A stretch of 64,000 bases of DNA from Pseudomonas peradeniyensis (GTDB lineage Bacteria; Pseudomonadota; Gammaproteobacteria; Pseudomonadales; Pseudomonadaceae). Within the stretch, counting starts at the first letter, position 1, and each line of letters starts with the position of its first letter. Positions 1 to 8,062 of this stretch are shown piece by piece. A program made the position numbers and the translations under genes. The notes below the pieces were generated by a model. That model was not told where the DNA came from and ran no database searches. It saw nothing but the letters and a program-made list of their open reading frames with translations. The stretch lies in assembly GCF_014268935.2 (NCBI RefSeq), contig NZ_JABWRJ020000004.1:736017-800016 (forward strand), given 5' to 3'.

Positions 1-533
1 AACATGACTTTGCGGGTCAAAGTCGACCTTCTCGACTGAACCCAGGCAATTCAAGGCCTCGACCAAAGGCCTTGAAACTGACCGCCAAGTCGCATTAGAC
101 CAAAGATGTAGTAAGCCGAAAAATGCACTACAAAACATTTGACAGGCTCTTTTCGGCAAGGGCATGATGGCCTCGCTCCCGCTAATCAGAGGCCCTGGCA
201 AGGGTCTTCGAGGTGCGCTCCTCCCACCGTGGAGGCTCCTCGTGTCCATACGGCCCACAAGGCGGTTCGACGGGATTGCGACTGCAACGAAGAAGTTGTC
301 CCGAGGGACGGAAGCGCATCACCGCAGTTCTGGCAATCGCGTCGCACCGCAGCAAGGCAACCACGAGCCGACCTGCAGGGCACACCTTCGCCTGGCCTGC
401 ACAACCCTTCCCCTTCGAGCCTCCTGCGTTCGCCGCCGCACTCCCCCGGACAGGACAGCCGCCTGGCTTCTGATCCGCGTATCCGAGCATCAGCACAATT
501 ACACTCAAGATCGATGCGACGAGGTTTATTTCC
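1..533. other. Gene-free leader region upstream of aceA
   Basis: I find no convincing gene in these 533 bases. Several overlapping frames of 60-155 codons are open on both strands, but none has a ribosome binding site plus a protein-like composition, and they run into aceA out of frame. The region holds an imperfect hairpin (tcaaggcc/aggccttga, about 51-75), which may belong to the end of an upstream transcription unit, and the TGTAGT/ACTACA palindrome with the putative promoter at 107-168. Confidence 0.5.
107..168 (+). promoter_or_regulatory. Candidate aceA operator and promoter
   Basis: An inverted repeat TGTAGT (107-112) and ACTACA (127-132), separated by 14 bases, lies just upstream of a TTGACA -35 hexamer (139-144) and a CATGAT -10-like hexamer (163-168, 18-base spacer). 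This would give a 5' leader of about 360 bases before aceA. From family knowledge, TGTAGT/ACTACA half-sites resemble those described for RccR, an RpiR-family regulator of the glyoxylate shunt in Pseudomonas. The assignment is an inference and the spacer requirement is not certain to me. The -35 is perfect but the -10 matches only 4 of 6. Confidence 0.4.
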
Positions 534-1859
<1,326 letters not shown>

Positions 1860-1878
1860 GTTCGGTGAGCTGAACAGG

Positions 1879-1913
1879 AAGCCCAGGTTCCGCAAGGTTC
1901 CTGGGCTTTCTTT
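1879..1913 (+). terminator. Rho-independent terminator of aceA
   Basis: A 9-bp stem (aagcccagg / cctgggctt) with a 12-base loop is followed by ttctttctt. It begins 20 bases after the aceA stop codon, so it most likely ends a monocistronic aceA transcript. Confidence 0.8.
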
Positions 1914-1924
1914 CTTCTGGCAGA

Positions 1925-1995
1925 CCCTATCGCGGGGCAAGCCCGCTCCCACGCAGCGCTTACAGGCGTGGGAGCGGGCTTGCCCCGCGATAGGG
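1925..1995. repeat. REPIN (paired REP palindromes)
   Basis: Two inverted copies of the Pseudomonas REP core (cgcggggcaagcccgctccc) face each other across a short spacer and would form a long hairpin. Copies of the same family recur at 24211, 53696, 58431 and 63874. Such repeats are dispersed by the chromosomal RAYT transposase and lie between genes, as here. Confidence 0.85.
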
Positions 1996-2058
1996 CCGGC
2001 ACAGGCAAAGTTGCTGATCAGGTCTAAGCTTGTGGCTACCCAACAGCAAGGACTGCCC

Positions 2059-2721
2059 ATGCCCCGCCCTGGCCACCTGCTCATCGTCGCCGTCGCAGCC
2101 GCCGCCTTCTATCTATATGCGCTGGCCAGCGACAATGCCCTGCTCGGCCTGCTGGTCAAACCCATTCCGGTGCTCGCCCTGATTGCCTGGCTGACCACCC
2201 TCCCCGCCACACCCTATCGCCGCTGGATCATCCTCGGCCTGGCCTTCTCGGTGCTCGGCGACATTCTCCTGGCGGTCCCCCGCGACTTGTTCGTGTTCGG
2301 CCTTGGGGCGTTTCTCTGCGCGCACCTGGCCTACCTGCGCGGCTATTGCAGCCTCACGCGACGCCCGACCTACCCGGCCCTGGCCTTCGCCGTGCTGATA
2401 GGCGGTTCGCTGTTCGGCGTGCTCGCCGGCCATGGCCTGGGCCCACTGCTGATCCCGGTGGCCCTGTACGCCCTGACCATCGGCGCCATGCTCTGGCGCG
2501 CCCTGGCCTGTGGCGGCCTGGCCGCGCTGGGCGCCTGTGCATTCGTATTCTCCGACAGCCTGATCGGCATCGACCGCTTCGTCAGCCCGTTCGCCGCCGC
2601 CGAGTACCTGATCATCCTCTTCTACTGGCTCGGCCAGTGGCTGATCGCCGCGTCGGTCAGCCGCGACGCAAGCGACAAAGTATTGATCCAGAGCGGTACG
2701 CACAGTGCCGGAAGCTGCTAG
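2059..2721 (+). CDS. YhhN-family (TMEM86-like) membrane protein
   Basis: A 220-residue, strongly hydrophobic protein with about eight predicted membrane segments. It matches the YhhN/TMEM86 family, whose animal members are lysoplasmalogenases; the bacterial substrate is uncertain. Family-like features are the LGDILLAV segment after the second helix pair and the conserved acidic residues in the FSDSLIGIDRF stretch near the end. The start is ATG at 2059, preceded by aagga 6 bases upstream; an earlier in-frame codon at 2011 lacks a ribosome binding site. It stands alone between the aceA REPIN and the nuo leader region. Enzyme activity is inferred only from the family. Confidence 0.75.
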   Translation: MPRPGHLLIVAVAAAAFYLYALASDNALLGLLVKPIPVLALIAWLTTLPATPYRRWIILGLAFSVLGDILLAVPRDLFVFGLGAFLCAHLAYLRGYCSLTRRPTYPALAFAVLIGGSLFGVLAGHGLGPLLIPVALYALTIGAMLWRALACGGLAALGACAFVFSDSLIGIDRFVSPFAAAEYLIILFYWLGQWLIAASVSRDASDKVLIQSGTHSAGSC

Positions 2722-3103
2722 AACGAGAGTTTTTCGCATTTGCAAGAGGGGGCGCTCGACAGATGAACTTTGCAAGGGCCAGAACAGCTAAAACATTACA
2801 GCTCAGGTTAAATGATATTAATTATCATTACGCAACTAGCCCGTCATTACGCGAGGTAAGAAACATAATTAACAAATCCGCGCGCAATGCCCGAAACTCA
2901 AGGGTTTCAGCCAGTTACGAAAGATTTTTGTTCTTAAACCTACGAATAAATTTGCAACGGAAATTTTACTTGCACTGGGTTTACCCATAAAATCAGCGCG
3001 ATTGATTCAGCTGCGACATTTGGTCACTGCGTCTGCGACACCACGTCGCCGCTCTACTTTATTTCAGACTGCAGAGCTGGGTCTCTGTATAAGGATTTCT
3101 AGC
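2722..3103. other. AT-rich leader of the nuo operon
   Basis: A 382-base stretch, clearly richer in A and T than its neighbours, with no supportable gene; the open frames crossing it are continuations of shadow frames. It holds a Fur-box-like palindrome at 2813-2827 and A/T-rich tracts at 2920-2995 that probably include the nuo promoter. I cannot place -35 and -10 elements with confidence; ttgcac at 2970-2975 is one -35 candidate. nuoA starts at 3104 after ataagga. Confidence 0.55.
2813..2827. promoter_or_regulatory. Fur-box-like palindrome upstream of nuoA
   Basis: TGATATTAATTATCA matches the 7-1-7 Fur consensus TGATAATnATTATCA at 13 of 14 defined positions and extends as aatgata...tatcatt. 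It lies about 280 bases before nuoA. Complex I contains many iron-sulfur clusters, so iron-responsive control would be sensible; direct Fur control of nuo is known in some bacteria. Binding here is an inference, and the site could instead be a remnant that no longer acts on nuo. Confidence 0.5.
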
Positions 3104-3517
3104 ATGTCCGATTCGGCAGGACTCATCGCCCACAACTGGGGCTTTGCCATCTTCCTCCTGGGTGTCGTCGGCCTGTGTGCCTTCATGCTCGGCCTGTCCA
3201 GCCTGCTCGGTAGCAAGGCCTGGGGTCGCGCCAAGAACGAACCCTTCGAATCCGGCATGCTGCCCGTCGGCAGCGCCCGCCTGCGCCTGTCCGCCAAATT
3301 CTATCTGGTCGCGATGCTGTTCGTGATCTTCGATATCGAAGCCCTCTTCCTCTATGCATGGTCTGTGTCCGTCCGCGAAAGCGGCTGGACCGGATTCGTC
3401 GAAGCTCTCATTTTCATAGCAATTCTGTTGGCAGGTCTTGTCTACCTATGGCGCGTCGGGGCGCTCGATTGGGCTCCCGAAGGTCGCCGCAAGCGGCAAG
3501 CGAAGCTGAAACAATGA
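3104..3517 (+). CDS. nuoA: NADH-quinone oxidoreductase subunit A
   Basis: Membrane subunit of respiratory complex I, near the quinone-binding junction between peripheral and membrane arms. The 137-residue protein has three membrane helices, and the long loop between helices 1 and 2 carries the conserved KNEPFESG and acidic FDIEALFLY segments. I chose the ATG at 3104, which follows ataagga; an in-frame extension back to 3002 has no ribosome binding site and no family similarity. First gene of the nuoA-N operon, 9 bases before nuoB. Confidence 0.96.
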   Translation: MSDSAGLIAHNWGFAIFLLGVVGLCAFMLGLSSLLGSKAWGRAKNEPFESGMLPVGSARLRLSAKFYLVAMLFVIFDIEALFLYAWSVSVRESGWTGFVEALIFIAILLAGLVYLWRVGALDWAPEGRRKRQAKLKQ

Positions 3518-3526
3518 GGCTTTGGC

Positions 3527-4204
3527 ATGCAATACAATCTCACCAGAATCGATCCGGACGCACCCAACGAGCAGTATCCGGTCGGTGAGCGGGAAACCGT
3601 CACCGATCAACTGCTGGAAGACCAGGTCCACAAGAACATCTACATGGGGAAACTCGAAGATGTGCTGCGTGGCGCGGTCAACTGGGGTCGCAAGAACTCC
3701 CTCTGGCCGTACAACTTCGGCCTTTCCTGCTGCTACGTGGAAATGACCACGGCCTTCACGGCACCCCACGACATCGCCCGCTTCGGCGCCGAAGTCATCC
3801 GGGCCTCGCCGCGTCAGGCCGACTTCATGGTCATCGCCGGTACCTGCTTCGTCAAAATGGCGCCGATCATCCAGCGCCTGTACGAGCAGATGCTCGAGCC
3901 CAAGTGGGTCATCTCCATGGGTTCGTGCGCCAACTCCGGCGGCATGTACGACATCTACTCGGTCGTTCAGGGGGTCGACAAGTTCCTCCCCGTGGACGTC
4001 TATGTGCCTGGCTGCCCGCCGCGCCCCGAGGCATTCCTGCAAGGCTTGATGCTGCTGCAGGAGTCGATCGGCCAAGAACGACGCCCGCTTTCCTGGGTGG
4101 TTGGTGATCAAGGCATCTACCGTGCCGAGATGCCCGCCCAGAAAGACCTGCGTCGTGAACAGCGCATTGCGGTAACCAACCTGCGCAGCCCCGACGAAGT
4201 CTGA
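3527..4204 (+). CDS. nuoB: NADH-quinone oxidoreductase subunit B
   Basis: Peripheral-arm subunit that ligates the terminal 4Fe-4S cluster N2 and hands electrons to quinone. The 225-residue protein shows the cluster ligand motifs in order: adjacent cysteines in SCCYVEM, a cysteine in GTCFVKM, GSCANSGG, and PGCPPRPE. The start ATG at 3527 follows atgagg. A 79-base spacer with a GC-rich hairpin-like run separates it from nuoCD. Confidence 0.97.
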   Translation: MQYNLTRIDPDAPNEQYPVGERETVTDQLLEDQVHKNIYMGKLEDVLRGAVNWGRKNSLWPYNFGLSCCYVEMTTAFTAPHDIARFGAEVIRASPRQADFMVIAGTCFVKMAPIIQRLYEQMLEPKWVISMGSCANSGGMYDIYSVVQGVDKFLPVDVYVPGCPPRPEAFLQGLMLLQESIGQERRPLSWVVGDQGIYRAEMPAQKDLRREQRIAVTNLRSPDEV

Positions 4205-4283
4205 TCCAGCGACCTGCCGCCCGCTCCCGAAGGAGCCGGCGGCCTGGCTTCATTCTTAACGCTGACCCAAAGCGACCGAGACC

Positions 4284-6065
4284 ATGACAGCGGACAACGC
4301 TATTTATATTCCGCCCTACAAGGCTGACGACCAGGATGTGGTCGTCGAACTGCACAACCGTTTTGGCGCCGACGCATTCGTCGCCCAGGAAACCCGCACC
4401 GGCATGCCGGTACTGTGGGTAAAACGTGCCCAGCTCAAGGAAGTGCTGAGCTTCCTGCGCGGCGTCGCCAAACCGTACAGCATGCTGTACGACCTGCACG
4501 GCGTCGACGAGCGCCTGCGCACCCAGCGCCGTGGCCTGCCCGCCGCCGATTTCAGCGTGTTCTACCACCTGCTGTCGGTCGAGCGTAACAGCGACGTGAT
4601 GATCAAGGTGTCGCTCAGCGAAGGCGACCTGAACCTGCCGACCGTGACCGGCATCTGGCCGAACGCCAACTGGTACGAGCGCGAAGTCTGGGACATGTTC
4701 GGCATCGACTTTGCCGGCCACCCGCACCTGAGCCGCATCATGATGCCGCCGACCTGGGAAGGTCACCCGCTGCGCAAGGACTACCCGGCCCGCGCCACCG
4801 AGTTCGACCCCTACAGCCTGACCCTGGCCAAGCAGCAGCTTGAAGAGGAATCGGCGCGCTTCAACCCGGAAGCCTGGGGCATGAAGCGTCACGGCGCCAA
4901 CGAGGACTACATGTTCCTCAACCTCGGCCCGAACCACCCTTCGGCCCACGGTGCCTTCCGTATCGTCCTGCAGCTGGACGGCGAAGAGATCGTCGACTGC
5001 GTACCGGACATCGGCTACCACCACCGTGGTGCCGAGAAGATGGCCGAGCGTCAGTCCTGGCATAGCTTCATCCCCTACACCGACCGTATCGACTACCTCG
5101 GCGGGGTGATGAACAACCTGCCGTACGTCCTGGCGGTGGAAAAGCTCGCCGGCATCAAGGTGCCGCAGAAAGTCGACGTGATTCGCATCATGCTCGCCGA
5201 GTTCTTCCGCATCACCAGCCACCTGCTGTTCCTGGGTACCTATATCCAGGACGTCGGCGCCATGACCCCGGTGTTCTTCACCTTCACCGACCGCCAGCGC
5301 GCCTACACCGTGATCGAGGCGATCACCGGTTTCCGCCTGCACCCGGCCTGGTACCGCATCGGTGGTGTCGCCCACGACCTGCCGCGCGGCTGGGACAAGC
5401 TGGTCAAGGACTTCGTCGAATGGCTGCCCAAGCGCCTTGACGAATACACCAAGGCCGCCCTGCAGAACAGCATCCTCAAGGGTCGTACCATCGGCGTTGC
5501 CGCCTACAACACCAAGGAAGCCCTGGAATGGGGCACCACCGGAGCCGGCCTGCGTTCCACCGGTTGCGACTTCGACCTGCGTAAGGCGCGCCCCTACTCC
5601 GGCTACGAGAACTTCGAGTTCGAAGTACCGCTGGCCCACAACGGCGATGCCTACGATCGCTGCATGGTCCGCGTCGAGGAGATGCGCCAGAGTATCCGCA
5701 TCATCGACCAGTGCCTGCGCAACATGCCGGAAGGCCCGTACAAGGCGGACCATCCGCTGACTACGCCGCCACCGAAAGAGCGCACCCTGCAGCACATCGA
5801 GACCCTGATCACCCACTTCCTGCAAGTCTCGTGGGGCCCGGTCATGCCGGCCAACGAGTCGTTCCAGATGATCGAGGCGACCAAGGGCATCAACAGTTAC
5901 TACCTGACGAGCGACGGCGGCACCATGAGCTACCGCACCCGGATCCGTACCCCGAGCTACCCGCACCTGCAGCAGATCCCTTCGGTGATCAAAGGCAGCA
6001 TGGTCGCGGACCTCATCGCGTACCTGGGCAGTATCGACTTCGTTATGGCTGACGTGGACCGCTAA
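4284..6065 (+). CDS. nuoCD: Fused NADH-quinone oxidoreductase subunits C and D
   Basis: One 593-residue polypeptide carries the 30-kDa (NuoC, about residues 1-190) and 49-kDa (NuoD, about 205-593) subunits, as in enterics and other pseudomonads. The C part has the WYEREVWDMFGI signature and PLRKDYP; the D part has LNLGPNHPSAHG, the loop that contacts quinone, and ends in the typical DFVMADVDR tail. The D part helps form the quinone-binding cavity with NuoB. The ATG at 4284 follows gcgaccgagacc, a weak ribosome binding site. nuoE starts 2 bases after its stop. Confidence 0.97.
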   Translation: MTADNAIYIPPYKADDQDVVVELHNRFGADAFVAQETRTGMPVLWVKRAQLKEVLSFLRGVAKPYSMLYDLHGVDERLRTQRRGLPAADFSVFYHLLSVERNSDVMIKVSLSEGDLNLPTVTGIWPNANWYEREVWDMFGIDFAGHPHLSRIMMPPTWEGHPLRKDYPARATEFDPYSLTLAKQQLEEESARFNPEAWGMKRHGANEDYMFLNLGPNHPSAHGAFRIVLQLDGEEIVDCVPDIGYHHRGAEKMAERQSWHSFIPYTDRIDYLGGVMNNLPYVLAVEKLAGIKVPQKVDVIRIMLAEFFRITSHLLFLGTYIQDVGAMTPVFFTFTDRQRAYTVIEAITGFRLHPAWYRIGGVAHDLPRGWDKLVKDFVEWLPKRLDEYTKAALQNSILKGRTIGVAAYNTKEALEWGTTGAGLRSTGCDFDLRKARPYSGYENFEFEVPLAHNGDAYDRCMVRVEEMRQSIRIIDQCLRNMPEGPYKADHPLTTPPPKERTLQHIETLITHFLQVSWGPVMPANESFQMIEATKGINSYYLTSDGGTMSYRTRIRTPSYPHLQQIPSVIKGSMVADLIAYLGSIDFVMADVDR

Positions 6066-6067
6066 GC

Positions 6068-6565
6068 ATGAACAGCACGCTTATCCAAACCGACCGTTTC
6101 GCCCTGAGCGAAACCGAGCGCTCGGCCATCGAGCACGAGATGCACCACTACGAGGACCCGCGCGCGGCGTCCATCGAAGCCCTGAAGATCGTCCAGAAGG
6201 AACGCGGCTGGGTGCCGGACGGCGCCATCTACGCCATCGGCGAAGTGCTGGGCATCCCCGCCAGCGACGTCGAGGGCGTGGCCACTTTCTACAGCCAGAT
6301 CTTCCGCCAGCCGGTCGGCCGCCACATCATCCGCGTGTGCGACAGCATGGTCTGCTACATCGGCGGCCATGAATCGGTGGTCAGCCAGATCCAGAGCGAG
6401 CTGGGCATCGGCCTCGGCCAGACCACCGCGGACGGGCGTTTCACCCTGCTGCCAGTGTGCTGCCTGGGCAACTGCGACAAGGCCCCGGCGCTGATGATCG
6501 ACGACGACACCTTTGGCGACGTGCAGCCTGCCGGCGTCTCCAAGCTGCTGGAGGGTTACGTATGA
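6068..6565 (+). CDS. nuoE: NADH-quinone oxidoreductase subunit E
   Basis: The 24-kDa thioredoxin-like subunit of the NADH dehydrogenase module; it holds the 2Fe-2S cluster N1a. The 165-residue protein shows both halves of the ligand set, Cys-x4-Cys in VCDSMVCY and Cys-x3-Cys in CCLGNCDKAP, after the N-terminal helical domain with the VEGVATFYS motif. It starts 2 bases after nuoCD and its stop overlaps the nuoF start (ATGA), which points to translational coupling. Confidence 0.97.
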   Translation: MNSTLIQTDRFALSETERSAIEHEMHHYEDPRAASIEALKIVQKERGWVPDGAIYAIGEVLGIPASDVEGVATFYSQIFRQPVGRHIIRVCDSMVCYIGGHESVVSQIQSELGIGLGQTTADGRFTLLPVCCLGNCDKAPALMIDDDTFGDVQPAGVSKLLEGYV

Positions 6566-7929
6566 CCATCACTTCCTTCGGCCCGGCCAACCGCATCGCG
6601 CGTTCGGCCGAAACCCACCCGCTGACCTGGCGCCTGCGCGACGACGGCGAGCCGGTGTGGCTGACCGAGTACGAGTCGAAGAACGGCTACGCCGCTGCCC
6701 GCAAGGCACTGGCCGAGATGTCCGCCGACGACATCGTCCAGAGCGTCAAGGACTCCGGCCTCAAGGGCCGTGGCGGCGCGGGCTTCCCCACTGGCGTGAA
6801 GTGGGGCCTGATGCCCAAAGACGAATCCATGAACATCCGCTACCTGCTGTGCAACGCGGATGAAATGGAGCCGAACACCTGGAAGGACCGCATGCTGATG
6901 GAGCAACAGCCCCATCTGCTGGTCGAGGGCATGCTGATCAGCGCCCGCGCCCTGAAGGCCTACCGTGGCTACATCTTCCTGCGTGGCGAATACACCACCG
7001 CGGCGAAGAACCTCAACCGCGCCATCGATGAAGCCAAGGCCGCAGGCCTGCTGGGCAAGAACATCCTCGGTTCGGGCTTCGATTTCGAGCTGTTCGTGCA
7101 CACCGGCGCCGGCCGCTACATCTGCGGTGAAGAGACCGCGCTGATCAACTCGCTCGAAGGCCGCCGCGCCAACCCGCGCTCCAAGCCGCCCTTCCCTGCC
7201 GCCGTCGGCGTGTGGGGCAAGCCGACCTGCGTGAACAACGTCGAGACCCTGTGCAACGTGCCGGCCATCGTCGCCAACGGCAACGACTGGTACAAGTCGC
7301 TGGCCCGCGAAGGCAGCGAGGACCACGGCACCAAGCTGATGGGCTTCTCCGGCAAGGTGAAGAACCCTGGCCTGTGGGAACTGCCGTTCGGCGTTACCGC
7401 CCGCGAACTGTTCGAGGACTACGCCGGCGGCATGCGCGACGGCTTCAAGCTCAAGTGCTGGCAGCCAGGCGGCGCCGGTACCGGCTTCCTGCTGCCCGAG
7501 CACCTCGATGCGCAGATGTACGCCGGTGGCATCGCCAAGGTCGGCACCCGCATGGGTACGGGCCTGGCCATGGCGGTCGACGACAGCATCAACATGGTCT
7601 CGCTGCTGCGCAACATGGAAGAGTTCTTCGCCCGCGAATCCTGCGGGTGGTGCACGCCATGCCGCGACGGCCTGCCGTGGAGCGTGAAGATGCTGCGCGC
7701 CCTGGAGAAAGGCCAGGGCCGCGCCGAAGACATCGAGACCCTGCTGGGTCTGGTCAACTTCCTCGGCCCAGGCCGCACCTTCTGTGCTCACGCACCAGGT
7801 GCCGTCGAGCCATTGGGCAGTGCCATCAAGTATTTCCGCTCGGAGTTCGAGGCCGGTGTAGCCCCAGCCAGTGCTGGCAGCGAAGCCCTGCGCCCGAACC
7901 TGGCGAAGCCGATCGTGGTCGGCGCATAA
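6562..7929 (+). CDS. nuoF: NADH-quinone oxidoreductase subunit F
   Basis: The 51-kDa subunit that binds NADH and FMN and carries 4Fe-4S cluster N3. The 455-residue protein shows the glycine-rich nucleotide motif GRGGAGFPTG, the CGEETALINSLEG segment and the C-terminal cluster motif ESCGWCTPCRDG. I chose ATG 6562, which overlaps the nuoE stop by four bases; a longer frame back to 6457 would lie inside nuoE without support. A 133-base gap with a hairpin separates it from nuoG. Confidence 0.97.
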   Translation: MTITSFGPANRIARSAETHPLTWRLRDDGEPVWLTEYESKNGYAAARKALAEMSADDIVQSVKDSGLKGRGGAGFPTGVKWGLMPKDESMNIRYLLCNADEMEPNTWKDRMLMEQQPHLLVEGMLISARALKAYRGYIFLRGEYTTAAKNLNRAIDEAKAAGLLGKNILGSGFDFELFVHTGAGRYICGEETALINSLEGRRANPRSKPPFPAAVGVWGKPTCVNNVETLCNVPAIVANGNDWYKSLAREGSEDHGTKLMGFSGKVKNPGLWELPFGVTARELFEDYAGGMRDGFKLKCWQPGGAGTGFLLPEHLDAQMYAGGIAKVGTRMGTGLAMAVDDSINMVSLLRNMEEFFARESCGWCTPCRDGLPWSVKMLRALEKGQGRAEDIETLLGLVNFLGPGRTFCAHAPGAVEPLGSAIKYFRSEFEAGVAPASAGSEALRPNLAKPIVVGA

Positions 7930-7941
7930 AAAGATGAAGTA

Positions 7942-7963
7942 GCGGATGGTCCGTGCCATCCGC
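7942..7963 (+). promoter_or_regulatory. Hairpin in the nuoF-nuoG spacer
   Basis: A perfect 8-bp stem (gcggatgg / ccatccgc) with a 6-base loop lies 12 bases after the nuoF stop, in the largest gap inside the operon (7930-8062). No T-run follows, so it is not a classical terminator. It may be an mRNA processing or stability element that sets different levels of the upstream and downstream halves of the transcript. Function is inferred from position only. Confidence 0.4.
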
Positions 7964-8062
7964 CAGCCCGCCGGCCGGCCCGAACGATTCGTGGCTGGCC
8001 GCGGGCTCACCGATTTCCATTAGCCACGCCCGCCCACGCGGGCCAACGAAGAACTTTGAACA

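Noticed and set aside
3909..5966. 685-codon antisense frame over nuoB-nuoCD
   Set aside because: Shadow frame of high-GC nuo genes.
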